A stretch of DNA of 64,000 bases from Betaproteobacteria bacterium UBA2592 (GTDB taxonomy: Bacteria > Pseudomonadota > Gammaproteobacteria > Burkholderiales > Rhodocyclaceae), in contig DDKS01000037.1 in the NCBI GenBank assembly GCA_002340095.1, forward strand, positions 15,809-79,808, read 5' to 3'. A program made the translations under genes and the position numbers. Each line of letters begins with the position of its first letter. Positions within the stretch are counted from its first letter, which is position 1. The notes beneath the pieces were generated by a model that made no database searches, was not told the DNA's origin, and worked only from the letters and a program-made list of their open reading frames with translations. Shown in pieces: positions 17,511 through 26,517 of this stretch.

Positions 17511-17999
17511 TCAGCGATATTTGGCATCCAGCGCGCGGTCGGCCGCAATCTGGGATTCGTAACGATCACCATTGGCCAGCAACATGGCCTTGGTGTAGTA
17601 CAGATCGCCCCGCTTCTCCCCGTGGTACTCAAGCACCCGGGTTTCCACGATGGCGTCCACCGGACAAGCTTCCTCGCAGAAGCCGCAGAAGATGCACTTG
17701 GTCAGGTCGATATCGTACCGGGTCGTGCGACGGGAACCATCATCCCGGGGCTCGGCTTCGATGGTGATGGCCATGGCCGGACAGATGGCCTCGCACAGCT
17801 TGCAGGCAATGCAGCGCTCCTCCCCGTTCGGATAACGACGCAGGGCGTGCAGGCCGCGGAAGCGGAAACTCTGCGGCGTCTTTTCCTCGGGATATTGCAC
17901 GGTGATCTTGCGGGCGAAGAAATACCGCCCGGTCACCGACATGCCCTTCAGCAACTCCTTGAGAAGGAGGCTATTGAAGATTTCCTTCATTGCACCCAT
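17511..17999 (-). CDS. nuoI: NADH-quinone oxidoreductase subunit I (two 4Fe-4S)
   Basis: 162 residues. Carries two ferredoxin-type 4Fe-4S motifs, CIACKLCEAICP and CIFCGFCEEACP, which hold clusters N6a and N6b in the electron path to quinone. The N-terminal amphipathic helix (LKGMSVTGRYFFARKITVQYP) docks to the membrane arm. Length equals the family norm. Ten bases downstream of nuoH. Confidence 0.97.
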   Translation of the reverse strand: MGAMKEIFNSLLLKELLKGMSVTGRYFFARKITVQYPEEKTPQSFRFRGLHALRRYPNGEERCIACKLCEAICPAMAITIEAEPRDDGSRRTTRYDIDLTKCIFCGFCEEACPVDAIVETRVLEYHGEKRGDLYYTKAMLLANGDRYESQIAADRALDAKYR

Positions 18000-18009
18000 G
18001 AAACTCGCC

Positions 18010-19059
18010 TCACTTCCAGATATTGAATGGGGTCAGCATCCAGACGCCCACCACAAACAGCCACACCACGGTCAGGGGGATGAACACCTTCCAGCCCAGG
18101 CGCATGATGTGGTCGTAACGGTAACGGGGGAACGTGGCCCGGAACCAGAGGAAGAAGAACAACATCAGACAGATCTTGGCCAGCAGCCAGAAGATGCTGT
18201 CCGGCAGGAAAGCCACCGGAGAGGACCAGCCGCCCAGGAACAGCAGGCTGGTCAGCGTGGCAATCAGGATCATCTCGGCGTATTCGGCCAGGAAGAACAC
18301 GGCAAAAGCCATGCCGGAATAATCCACATGGAAGCCTGCCACGATTTCGGACTCGCCTTCCGCCACGTCGAACGGTGCCCGGTTGGTTTCCGCCACACCG
18401 GAGATGAAATACACCACGAACAGGGGCAGCAACGGCAGCCAGTTCCAGGACAGGAAATTCAGGCCCATGTCGGCAAAGGTGCCCTTCTGCTGGCTCTGGA
18501 CGATGTCCACCAGATTCAGGCTACCGGACACCATCAGCACCACCACCAGGGCGAAGCCCATGGCGATCTCATAGGAGACGATCTGGGCAGCAGCCCGCAT
18601 GGCGCCCAGGAAGGCGTACTTGGAGTTGGACGCCCAGCCGGCCAGCACCACGCCATACACGCCCATGGAGCCGATGGCGAGGATGTACAGCAAGGAGGCG
18701 TCGATGTTGGCCAGCACCAGGGTGTCGGTGAAAGGCACCACGGCCCAGGCGGCCAGGGCGGGCGCCAGGGAAAGGACCGGGGCGATCACGAACAGGTAGC
18801 GGTTGGCGCCGGAGGGCACCACGATTTCCTTGAGCAGCAGCTTCACGCCGTCGGCGATGGGCTGCAGCAGGCCGAGAGGGCCGACCCGGTTGGGGCCGAT
18901 CCGCACCTGCATGTAACCAATCACCTTGCGCTCGAAGTAGGTGAGATAGGCCACACCCAGCATCAGGGGAGCGATGATCAGGACGATCTTGATCAGGGTC
19001 CACACAGCCGGCCAGGCCGTGCCGAACATTCCCGTACCGAATTGCATCAGAGTATCCAT
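18010..19059 (-). CDS. nuoH: NADH-quinone oxidoreductase subunit H
   Basis: 349 residues with about eight helices. NuoH forms the quinone-binding cavity at the arm junction. Visible signatures: YFERKVIGYMQVRIGPNRVGP, FLAEYAEMI, and ETNRAPFDVAEGESEIVAGFH with functionally important carboxylates. Starts on the nuoG stop codon (shared base 19059). Confidence 0.97.
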   Translation of the reverse strand: MDTLMQFGTGMFGTAWPAVWTLIKIVLIIAPLMLGVAYLTYFERKVIGYMQVRIGPNRVGPLGLLQPIADGVKLLLKEIVVPSGANRYLFVIAPVLSLAPALAAWAVVPFTDTLVLANIDASLLYILAIGSMGVYGVVLAGWASNSKYAFLGAMRAAAQIVSYEIAMGFALVVVLMVSGSLNLVDIVQSQQKGTFADMGLNFLSWNWLPLLPLFVVYFISGVAETNRAPFDVAEGESEIVAGFHVDYSGMAFAVFFLAEYAEMILIATLTSLLFLGGWSSPVAFLPDSIFWLLAKICLMLFFFLWFRATFPRYRYDHIMRLGWKVFIPLTVVWLFVVGVWMLTPFNIWK

Positions 19060-21404
19060 CAGGCACGCTCCACGGTGATGGCACCAAACATTTCACCCAG
19101 GGCTGCGGTGCTGGCGTGAGCGGCTGCCACACGCACGCAACCGGCGGGCACGCCCTCATCCAGGGTGGCCACGAGTTCGGTCTCGCCCTGCCCCTGCCGG
19201 ACCTTGACCCGCTCCCCCGCAGTCAGACCGAGCCGAGCCAGGGTGGCTGCTGCCATGCGGGCAGAGGGAGCGGCAGCATCGCGGGTCTTCTGCAGGGCGG
19301 GAGCGCGGCGGGCGATCGGATCGGCAAAATGGATGGGCACGTCAGCAACGCGCTCCAGGTCCTGCCCTGCCCCAGCCGCCTGGATGGTCACACCATGCAG
19401 GCTGCCGTCCAGGCCGTTATCCAGACCAGCGGCGAATTCAGCGGCCGCGCCCAGCACCTGGTCGCGCACTTCCTCGCTGCTGTTGTAGTCGAACCCTTCC
19501 AGGTTCAGCACATTGCCCAGCACCCGGAGGATCTTCCAGGCGGGCCGGGCCTCCCCGGCAGGACGCACGACGCCGTTGAAGCTCTGCACACGACCTTCGG
19601 TGTTGACGAAGGTGCCGGAGGTTTCGGTGTAGGGCGCCATGGGCAGCAGCACGTCGGCGTAGGCCAGCGCGGCTTCATGCTTGAAGGCGGAGAGCATCAC
19701 CACCATCTCCGCCTGCTGCAAGGCAGCCAGGGCCAGCTGCGGGTTGGCGCAATCGAATTCGGGTTCGACCCCCATCAACACATAGGCCTTGCGCGGTTGT
19801 TCGAACATCTGCCGGGCGTTGGCACCGGTGGGCAGGGCCCAGGCCAACTGAGCGCCGACACTGTTGGCCGCTTCACCCAGAAAACCAAAGGTGGCGCCGG
19901 TGATCCGGGCCAATTGCAGACCCAGGACATGCAGTTGGGTGGCCACGGCGGACTGCTGGGCGGCATTGCCCAGGAATACGGCCTTCTTCCCACCTTCGAT
20001 CAGGCTCCTGGCCATGGCGGCCGCCTGGTCGCAGACCTGAACATTTTCCAGGCCGGCAGGAGGCTCGACACCCGTTTGCTGGGCGGCCGCCTTGACCACG
20101 GCGGCCAGGGCCAGGGCCAGCTGGCTGGGGGCTACGGTCAGACGGGCGTGGAGTGGCATCAGGGGATCATCGGCCGCCACATCGATCAGGCTGACCTGGG
20201 CGGAATTCTTGCGCACGGCCTGGCGCAGGCGCTGGGCGATCAGCGGATGATCCTTGCGCAGGAAGGAGCCCACCACCAGGGCGGCATCCAGTTCGTTGAG
20301 ACCGGTCAGGCGCATGCCCAGCCAGGGAGTGCCGAGGCGTTTGCCGTCGGTGCCGAAGTCCCGCTGGCGTGGACGGTGGTCCACATTGCCGGAGCCCAGG
20401 GCCTTCATCAGCTTCTGCAACAGATACAGCTCTTCCACGGTGGAGTGGGGCGCGGCCAGGGCGGCCAGGGCGTCACCGCCGGCTTCGCGGGAAATGTCCT
20501 TGAGGCCGTGGGCCACATAGTCGAGGGCGACGTTCCAGGGCACCTCGCGCCATTCACCGCCCTGCTTCACCATGGGCTTGGTGAGCCGCTGGTCGGAATT
20601 CAGGGCCTGGTAAGCAAAGCGTTCCTTGTCGGAAATCCAGCACTCGTTGACCGCCTCGTTCTCCCGGGGCAGCACGCGCATCACCCGGTCATGCTTGACC
20701 TGGACGACCAGGTTGGCGCCCAGGGAGTCGTGCGGACTGATGGAGCGACGGCGTTGCAGTTCCCAGGAACGGGCGGTGTAACGGAAAGGCTTGGAGGTCA
20801 GGGCGCCCACCGGGCAAAGGTCGATCATGTTGCCGGATAGCTCGGAATCCACGGAGCGCCCCAGAAAGGTGGTGATCTCGGAATGCATGTTCCGGTTGAC
20901 CATGCCCAGCTCCATGATGCCTGCAATTTCCTGGCCGAAGCGGACGCAGCGGGTGCAATGGATGCAGCGGCTCATCTCCTCCATGGAGATCAGTGGCCCC
21001 GCTTCCTTGTGAAAGACCACGCGCTTTTCTTCCTGGTAGCGGCTCTTCATGCCGCCGTAGCCGACGGACATGTCCTGCAGCTGGCACTCGCCGCCCTGGT
21101 CGCAGATCGGACAGTCCAGCGGGTGGTTGATCAGAAGAAACTCCATCACGCCCTTCTGGGCCTGGACGGCCAGATCGGAATGGGTAAACACCTTCATGCC
21201 ATTGGTGACAGGGGTGGCGCAGGCCGGCAGGGGCTTGGGCGCCTTCTCCACCTGCACCAGGCACATGCGGCAGTTGGCGGCAATGGAAAGCTTCTTGTGA
21301 TAGCAGAAGTGGGGGATGTAAATGCCCATCTGCTGGGCGGCATCCATCACCGTGCTGCCATCCGGCACTTGCGCCTTCTTGCCATCGATCTCGATTTCTA
21401 GCAT
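19059..21404 (-). CDS. nuoG: NADH-quinone oxidoreductase subunit G
   Basis: 781-residue iron-sulfur subunit in the peripheral arm. The N-terminal 2Fe-2S ferredoxin domain has CYHKKLSIAANCRMC; then CPICDQGGECQLQD and CIHCTRCVRFGQE carry 4Fe-4S clusters; a molybdopterin-oxidoreductase-like fold without visible cofactor duty fills the rest (PMAPYTETSGTFVN). Preceded by nuoF with a 35-base gap, the longest gap inside the operon. Confidence 0.95.
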   Translation of the reverse strand: MLEIEIDGKKAQVPDGSTVMDAAQQMGIYIPHFCYHKKLSIAANCRMCLVQVEKAPKPLPACATPVTNGMKVFTHSDLAVQAQKGVMEFLLINHPLDCPICDQGGECQLQDMSVGYGGMKSRYQEEKRVVFHKEAGPLISMEEMSRCIHCTRCVRFGQEIAGIMELGMVNRNMHSEITTFLGRSVDSELSGNMIDLCPVGALTSKPFRYTARSWELQRRRSISPHDSLGANLVVQVKHDRVMRVLPRENEAVNECWISDKERFAYQALNSDQRLTKPMVKQGGEWREVPWNVALDYVAHGLKDISREAGGDALAALAAPHSTVEELYLLQKLMKALGSGNVDHRPRQRDFGTDGKRLGTPWLGMRLTGLNELDAALVVGSFLRKDHPLIAQRLRQAVRKNSAQVSLIDVAADDPLMPLHARLTVAPSQLALALAAVVKAAAQQTGVEPPAGLENVQVCDQAAAMARSLIEGGKKAVFLGNAAQQSAVATQLHVLGLQLARITGATFGFLGEAANSVGAQLAWALPTGANARQMFEQPRKAYVLMGVEPEFDCANPQLALAALQQAEMVVMLSAFKHEAALAYADVLLPMAPYTETSGTFVNTEGRVQSFNGVVRPAGEARPAWKILRVLGNVLNLEGFDYNSSEEVRDQVLGAAAEFAAGLDNGLDGSLHGVTIQAAGAGQDLERVADVPIHFADPIARRAPALQKTRDAAAPSARMAAATLARLGLTAGERVKVRQGQGETELVATLDEGVPAGCVRVAAAHASTAALGEMFGAITVERA

Positions 21405-21439
21405 GTCGCTACCTTGGAACGCGATTTAACAGACGACCA

Positions 21440-22768
21440 TCAAGCCGAAACTTTATGGAAGCCGCTCCCCGCCCATTGCACATCCTTCGGCACCAGGCAG
21501 GTCTTGTGTTCAATGTGGTGGGAAAACTCGTCCCGGAAGTGCTTGATGAAGCTCTGCACGGGCATGGAAGCAGCGTCCCCCAGGGCGCAGATGGTGCGGC
21601 CCATGATGTTGGTGGTGACGCTGGAGAGCAGATCCAGATCATCAGGACGCCCCAGGCCGTTCTCGATGCGATGCACCACCTTGTAGAGCCAGTTGGTGCC
21701 CTCCCGGCAGGGAGTGCACTGGCCGCAGGACTCTTCGTAGTAGAAGAAGGAGAGACGCTCCAAGGCCTTGACCATGCACACCGTCTCGTCCATCACGATC
21801 ACCGCGCCGGAACCCAGCATGGAGCCAGCCTTGCTGATGGAGTCGTAATCCATGGTGCAGTCCATCATCACCTCGCCTGGGACGACGGGAGAGGAGGAGC
21901 CGCCGGGAATGACGGCCTTCAGCTTGCGGCCGCCGCGCATACCGCCACACATCTCCAGCAGTTGGGAGAATGGGGTGCCCAGGGGAATCTCGTAGTTACC
22001 GGGGCGATTCACATGGCCGGACACGGAGAACAGTTTGGTGCCGCCGTTGTTGGGCTTGCCCAGGTTCAGGAAGTTCTCCCCGCCCATCTTCAGGATGAAG
22101 GGGATGGAGGCGAAGGTTTCCGTGTTGTTGATGGTGGTGGGCTTGCCGTACAGGCCGAAGGAAGCCGGGAACGGCGGCTTGAAGCGGGGCTGCCCCTTCT
22201 TGCCTTCGATCGACTCCAGCAGGGCGGTTTCCTCACCGCAGATGTAGGCGCCGTAGCCGTGGTGGGCGAACAGCTCGAAGCTGAAGCCGGAACCCAGGAT
22301 GTTCTGGCCAATGAAACCGGCAGCCCGAGCCTCGTCCAGCGCTTCTTCAAAGCGCTTGTACATTTCCCAGATTTCGCCGTGAATGTAGTTGTAGCCTCGG
22401 GTCGCCCCCATGGCATAGGCAGCGATGGCCATGCCCTCGATGACGGCATGGGGGTTGTAGCGGATGATGTCCCGGTCCTTGAAGGTGCCCGGTTCGCCCT
22501 CATCGGTGTTGCACACCACGTATTTGTCGCCCGGGAAGGAACGGGGCATGAAGCTCCATTTCAGGCCGGTGGGGAAGCCTGCACCGCCACGGCCGCGCAG
22601 GACGGAAGCCTTCACTTCGGCAATCACCTGCTCCTGGGGAATCTTTTCCGCCAGGATTTTCTTCAGCATCTCGTAACCGCCGCGGGCCACATAGTCCTTC
22701 AGATGCCAGGTGTTGTCACCATCGAGGCCGGCCATCAGGACCGGATTGATTGCGCCGAGGATAGCCAT
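21440..22768 (-). CDS. nuoF: NADH-quinone oxidoreductase subunit F (NADH/FMN binding)
   Basis: 442 residues. Binds NADH and FMN and holds cluster N3. Shows GRGGAGFPTGLKW (nucleotide site), CNTDEGEPGTFKDRD, ICGEETALLESIEG, and the 4Fe-4S ligand block ESCGQCTPCREG. The ATG at 22768 is favoured: it overlaps the nuoE stop by one base and GGAGG precedes it. A longer frame to 22822 lies inside nuoE. Confidence 0.97.
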   Translation of the reverse strand: MAILGAINPVLMAGLDGDNTWHLKDYVARGGYEMLKKILAEKIPQEQVIAEVKASVLRGRGGAGFPTGLKWSFMPRSFPGDKYVVCNTDEGEPGTFKDRDIIRYNPHAVIEGMAIAAYAMGATRGYNYIHGEIWEMYKRFEEALDEARAAGFIGQNILGSGFSFELFAHHGYGAYICGEETALLESIEGKKGQPRFKPPFPASFGLYGKPTTINNTETFASIPFILKMGGENFLNLGKPNNGGTKLFSVSGHVNRPGNYEIPLGTPFSQLLEMCGGMRGGRKLKAVIPGGSSSPVVPGEVMMDCTMDYDSISKAGSMLGSGAVIVMDETVCMVKALERLSFFYYEESCGQCTPCREGTNWLYKVVHRIENGLGRPDDLDLLSSVTTNIMGRTICALGDAASMPVQSFIKHFRDEFSHHIEHKTCLVPKDVQWAGSGFHKVSA

Positions 22769-23241
22769 TACTTGAGTTCCTCCAGCAGCTTGTCGATCTG
22801 CTCGGGGAGCATGAAGGAGCACATGCTGCGGTTATTGACCAGCATCACCGGGGCATCGCCACAGGCCCCCATGCATTCCCCTTCCTTCAGGGTGAACTTG
22901 CCGTCGGCCGTGGTCTCGCCATAACCGATACCCAGTTTCTGCTGCAGGTACTCACCGGCGTGATAGCCACCGGACAGGGCGCAGGGCAGATTGGTGCACA
23001 CCGTGAGCTTGTACTTGCCGACCGGCTTGAGGTCGTACATGTTGTAAAAGGTGGCCACTTCCATGGCCGCCATGGGCGGCATACCCAGGTAGTTGGCCAC
23101 GGCCTCGATGGCCTCGGGGGGCAACCAGCCTTTTTCTTCCTGAGCCAGGGCCAGGCAGGCCATCACGGCAGACTGCTTCTGGTCGGCCGGGTACTTGGCG
23201 ACCTCGCGGTCGAACTTCTGGAGCGTTTCAGCGGTAAACAT
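22768..23241 (-). CDS. nuoE: NADH-quinone oxidoreductase subunit E
   Basis: 157 residues, thioredoxin-fold 2Fe-2S protein. Cluster ligands are two cysteines in CTNLPC and two in GECMGACGDAPV. With NuoF it forms the NADH-oxidising tip of complex I. Start shares one base with the nuoD stop and its own stop overlaps the nuoF start by one base. Confidence 0.97.
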   Translation of the reverse strand: MFTAETLQKFDREVAKYPADQKQSAVMACLALAQEEKGWLPPEAIEAVANYLGMPPMAAMEVATFYNMYDLKPVGKYKLTVCTNLPCALSGGYHAGEYLQQKLGIGYGETTADGKFTLKEGECMGACGDAPVMLVNNRSMCSFMLPEQIDKLLEELK

Positions 23242-24494
23242 TAGCGGTCGATCTCGCCAAAAACGATGTCCTGGGAACCGATGATCGTGACGACGTCGGC
23301 AATCATGTGGCCGCGGGACATTTCGTCCATGGCGGCCAAGTGGGCAAAGCCCGGAGCCCGGATCTTCATCCGGTAGGGCTTGTTGGCCCCGTCGGAGATG
23401 AAGTAGATGCCAAACTCGCCCTTCGGGTGCTCCACGGCGGCGTAGGCTTCACCCGGTGGCACGTGGATGCCCTCGGTGAAGAGCTTGAAGTGATGAATCA
23501 GCTCTTCCATGTTGCGCTTCATGGCTTCACGAGAGGGCGGTGCCACCTTGTGGTTGTCGGTGATGACCGGACCGGGGTTCTTGCGCAGCCAGTCGATGCA
23601 CTGCTTGATGATCCGGTTGGACTGAAGCATCTCCTCCATGCGTACCAGGTAGCGGTCGTAGCAATCGCCATTGACCCCCACGGGCACATCGAAATCCACC
23701 TTGTCGTACGCAGCATAGGGCTGCTTCTTGCGCAGATCCCATTCCACACCGGAGCCGCGCAGCATGGCACCGGTGAAGCCCAGTTGCTTGGCCCGCTCCG
23801 GAGAGACCACGCCGATATTCACCAGACGCTGCTTCCAGATCCGGTTGTCGGTCAACAAGGTGTGGTACTCACTGTGATATTTGGGGAAGCGCTCGGTGAA
23901 GTCCTCCAGGAAGTCCAGCAAGGAACCCTGGCGGTTCTCGTTCATGGCCTTGACCGTAGCGGCATTCTTCCACTTGGAGACCTCGTACTGGGGCATACGG
24001 TCGGGCAGATCCCGATACACACCGCCCGGACGGTAGTAAGCCGCATGCATCCGGGCCCCGGAAACCGCCTCGTAGGCATCCATCAGGTCTTCCCGCTCGC
24101 GGAAGGTATACAGCGCCATGGTCATGGCCCCCACGTCCAGGGCATGACAGCCGATCCAGAGCAGATGATTGAGGATCCGCGTGACTTCGTCGAACATGGT
24201 GCGGATGTACAGCGCCCGTTCCGGCACCTGGATGCCGAGCATCTTCTCGATCGCCATGCAGTAGGCGTGCTCGTTACACATCATGGAAACGTAGTCAAGC
24301 CGATCCATGTAGGGCACGGACTGAACCCAGGTACGGGTTTCGGCCAGTTTCTCGGTGGCCCGGTGCAGGAGGCCGATATGCGGATCGGCCCGCTCAACCA
24401 CTTCGCCGTCCAGTTCCAGCACCAGACGGAGCACACCGTGGGCGGCCGGGTGCTGGGGTCCGAAGTTCAAGGTGAAATTGCGAATGTCAGCCAT
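23241..24494 (-). CDS. nuoD: NADH-quinone oxidoreductase subunit D
   Basis: 417 residues, 49-kDa-type subunit related to hydrogenase large subunits, forming the quinone site with NuoB and NuoH. N-terminal NFGPQHPAAHGVLRLVLELDGE is the family signature, with GLLHRATEKLAE soon after. NuoC and NuoD are separate genes here, unlike the enterobacterial fusion. Overlaps nuoC by eight bases. Confidence 0.97.
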   Translation of the reverse strand: MADIRNFTLNFGPQHPAAHGVLRLVLELDGEVVERADPHIGLLHRATEKLAETRTWVQSVPYMDRLDYVSMMCNEHAYCMAIEKMLGIQVPERALYIRTMFDEVTRILNHLLWIGCHALDVGAMTMALYTFREREDLMDAYEAVSGARMHAAYYRPGGVYRDLPDRMPQYEVSKWKNAATVKAMNENRQGSLLDFLEDFTERFPKYHSEYHTLLTDNRIWKQRLVNIGVVSPERAKQLGFTGAMLRGSGVEWDLRKKQPYAAYDKVDFDVPVGVNGDCYDRYLVRMEEMLQSNRIIKQCIDWLRKNPGPVITDNHKVAPPSREAMKRNMEELIHHFKLFTEGIHVPPGEAYAAVEHPKGEFGIYFISDGANKPYRMKIRAPGFAHLAAMDEMSRGHMIADVVTIIGSQDIVFGEIDR

Positions 24495-25089
24495 GGGTCA
24501 CGTCCCCATAGGTATCTTCACGCCGGATGCGCGGCGTATTCTCCCGTGGCTCGATGGTCACGGGCTGGTAAATGACACGCCCCTCGTCCGGGTCATAGCG
24601 CATCTCCACATGACCGGAGATGGGGAAATCCTTGCGGAAGGGATGCCCCACGAAACCGTAGTCGGTAAGGATGCGACGCAGGTCCTCGTGCCCCTCGAAG
24701 ACGATGCCGAACAGATCAAACGCCTCCCGTTCATACCAGTTGGCGGAACTCCAGACCGGAGTGACGGAGGCCACCACGGGGAAGCCGTCATCCTCGGCAA
24801 ACACCCGCACCCGCAGGCGCCAGTTGTTGGCAATGGAGAGCAGATGACTGACCACCGCATAGCGGCGCCCCCCCCAGTTTTCCCCGTAGGTGGAATAATC
24901 CACACCACAGAGGTCGATGAGCTCCTCGAAGCCCAGCTCGGGCTCGTCACGCAGCGTCAGCATGACCCGTAGATAGTCTGCCGGCGCCACTTCGAGGGTC
25001 GCCTCGCCCAGGGCGAGGGTCAGGTTCTTGATGCACCCACCCAGATGCTTTTCCAGGTGTTGGCTGAGTCTTTCCAGCTTTGCGGACAT
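24487..25089 (-). CDS. nuoC: NADH-quinone oxidoreductase subunit C
   Basis: 200 residues, 30-kDa-type subunit of the peripheral arm. Signature YEREAFDLFGIVFEGHEDLRRILTDYGFVGHPFRKDFP is present in pieces around residues 117-155. No cofactor. Its end overlaps nuoD, suggesting coupled translation; nuoB lies 18 bases upstream. Confidence 0.96.
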   Translation of the reverse strand: MSAKLERLSQHLEKHLGGCIKNLTLALGEATLEVAPADYLRVMLTLRDEPELGFEELIDLCGVDYSTYGENWGGRRYAVVSHLLSIANNWRLRVRVFAEDDGFPVVASVTPVWSSANWYEREAFDLFGIVFEGHEDLRRILTDYGFVGHPFRKDFPISGHVEMRYDPDEGRVIYQPVTIEPRENTPRIRREDTYGDVTHG

Positions 25090-25107
25090 GGCTGTGGCCT
25101 GAAGAGG

Positions 25108-25584
25108 TTAGCGGGCGATGGTACTGGTACGGCGGATCTTGTTCTGCAACTGGATGATGCCGTAGATCAGTGCCTCGGCCGTCGGAGGACAGCCCGGCAC
25201 ATAAATATCCACCGGCACGATCCGGTCGCAACCGCGCACCACCGAGTAGGAATAGTGGTAATAGCCACCGCCATTGGCACAGGAACCCATGGAGATCACC
25301 CAGCGGGGTTCCGCCATCTGGTCATACACCTTGCGCAGGGCGGGCGCCATCTTGTTGGTGAGGGTGCCGGCCACGATCATCACGTCGGACTGACGCGGCG
25401 AGGGACGAAACACCACGCCAAAACGATCCAGATCGTAACGGGAACAACCGGCATGAATCATCTCGACCGCGCAGCAGGCCAGACCGAAGGTCATCGGCCA
25501 CATGGAACCGGTACGCACGAAATTGATGAGTTTGTCGGCCGTAGTGGTGACAAACCCCTCCTGCAAAACACCTTCAATCGACAT
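25108..25584 (-). CDS. nuoB: NADH-quinone oxidoreductase subunit B
   Basis: 158 residues, holding cluster N2, the last electron carrier before quinone. The vicinal cysteine pair is in LACCAVEM, and further ligands lie in SMGSCANGGG and VPGCPPTAEAL. Placed three bases after nuoA. Confidence 0.97.
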   Translation of the reverse strand: MSIEGVLQEGFVTTTADKLINFVRTGSMWPMTFGLACCAVEMIHAGCSRYDLDRFGVVFRPSPRQSDVMIVAGTLTNKMAPALRKVYDQMAEPRWVISMGSCANGGGYYHYSYSVVRGCDRIVPVDIYVPGCPPTAEALIYGIIQLQNKIRRTSTIAR

Positions 25585-25587
25585 GAA

Positions 25588-25962
25588 TCACTCCCAGTCC
25601 AGCGCGCCCTTGGCCCAGGCATAGGCATCCCCGACCAGAATGATGGTCAGGAAGATGGCAACCTCGATGAAGCCAAAGAACTTCATCGGTTCGCTGGCCA
25701 CGATATCCTTGAAGACGGTCGCCCAAGGAAAGAGAAAGGCAATTTCCAGGTCAAACAGGATGAAGATGATGGCGATGAGGTAATAGCGCACGTCGAACTT
25801 CATGCGCGCATCTTCGAACGCCTCGAAGCCACATTCATAAGGGGAGAGTTTTTCCGAATCAGGACGACTCGGAGCGAGAAGCCAACCCATGAGCACCGGC
25901 GCAACGCCAATCGCCAGACCCACGAGAATGAACATCAGAATCGGAAAATAATTTTCCAGCAT
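25588..25962 (-). CDS. nuoA: NADH-quinone oxidoreductase subunit A
   Basis: 124 residues with three membrane helices; the loop LSPYECGFEAFEDARMKFDVRYYL (seen in parts at residues 43-66) is the NuoA signature, with the conserved Cys after Glu. ATG at 25962 chosen, giving MLENYFPILM, the usual N-terminus. First gene of the nuo cluster, downstream of tRNA-Leu. Confidence 0.95.
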   Translation of the reverse strand: MLENYFPILMFILVGLAIGVAPVLMGWLLAPSRPDSEKLSPYECGFEAFEDARMKFDVRYYLIAIIFILFDLEIAFLFPWATVFKDIVASEPMKFFGFIEVAIFLTIILVGDAYAWAKGALDWE

Positions 25963-25983
25963 GATCGGCCACACTCGTTAGTC

Positions 25984-26010
25984 AAGAAATAGGCAGCCAT
26001 GCAGCTGCCT
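25984..26010 (-). terminator. Possible weak terminator after tRNA-Leu
   Basis: Seven-base inverted repeat AGGCAGC / GCTGCCT (25991-25997, 26004-26010). On the minus strand it is followed by ATTTCTT. It may attenuate read-through from tRNA-Leu into nuoA. Confidence 0.4.
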
Positions 26011-26021
26011 GTTTATAGTTA

Positions 26022-26106
26022 TGGTGCCGACGGCGAGACTCGAACTCGCACGGCTTGCGCCACTACCCCCTCAAGATAGCGTGTCTACCAATTTCACCAC
26101 GTCGGC
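26022..26106 (-). tRNA. tRNA-Leu (anticodon GAG)
   Basis: 85 bases including an encoded CCA. The acceptor stem pairs GCCGACG with CGTCGGC, the long variable arm is typical of tRNA-Leu, and the anticodon loop TTGAGGG exposes GAG, flanked by stem CTATC/GGTAG. It lies between secG and nuoA on the same strand, a placement common in betaproteobacteria. Confidence 0.95.
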
Positions 26107-26140
26107 TGTAATCCTTGCAGGGCCGGAACCCCACTCCCGA

Positions 26141-26509
26141 TTACCGGGGAATATCTTTTTCCTTGGAGCCCGGACCGCCTGCGCTGCCCTGGCTTTCGGG
26201 CGCCGCAGCAGGCTGCGCGGCCGGCACGGATTGTACCGCTTCTTGCATCACACTTCCAGAAGTTTTTGGAGCTTCAGAGGCCACATAGGCCAAAACCAAG
26301 CTGGTGATGAAGAAAACCGTGGCCAGAACGGCCGTGCTGCGGCTCAGAAAGTTTGCAGAACCGGAAGAGCCGAAAAGACTGCCGGAAGCACCGCTGCCGA
26401 AGGCCGCCCCCATGTCGGCCCCCTTGCCATGCTGGACCAGCACGAGACCGATGATGGCCAGGGCCACCAGGATGTGAATCGTCAGAACAAGGGAAAATAG
26501 CCAATTCAT
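26141..26509 (-). CDS. secG: Preprotein translocase subunit SecG
   Basis: 122 residues. Two membrane helices: residues about 3-23 and 55-75, separated by the conserved VQHGKGADMGAAFGSG loop. The C-terminal tail rich in Ala, Pro and Gln (SVPAAQPAAAPESQG) is variable in this family. SecG assists SecYE translocation. Start ATG 26509; a longer frame reaching 27103 is tpiA shadow. It begins nine bases after the tpiA stop. Confidence 0.95.
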   Translation of the reverse strand: MNWLFSLVLTIHILVALAIIGLVLVQHGKGADMGAAFGSGASGSLFGSSGSANFLSRSTAVLATVFFITSLVLAYVASEAPKTSGSVMQEAVQSVPAAQPAAAPESQGSAGGPGSKEKDIPR

Positions 26510-26517
26510 GGATTTCT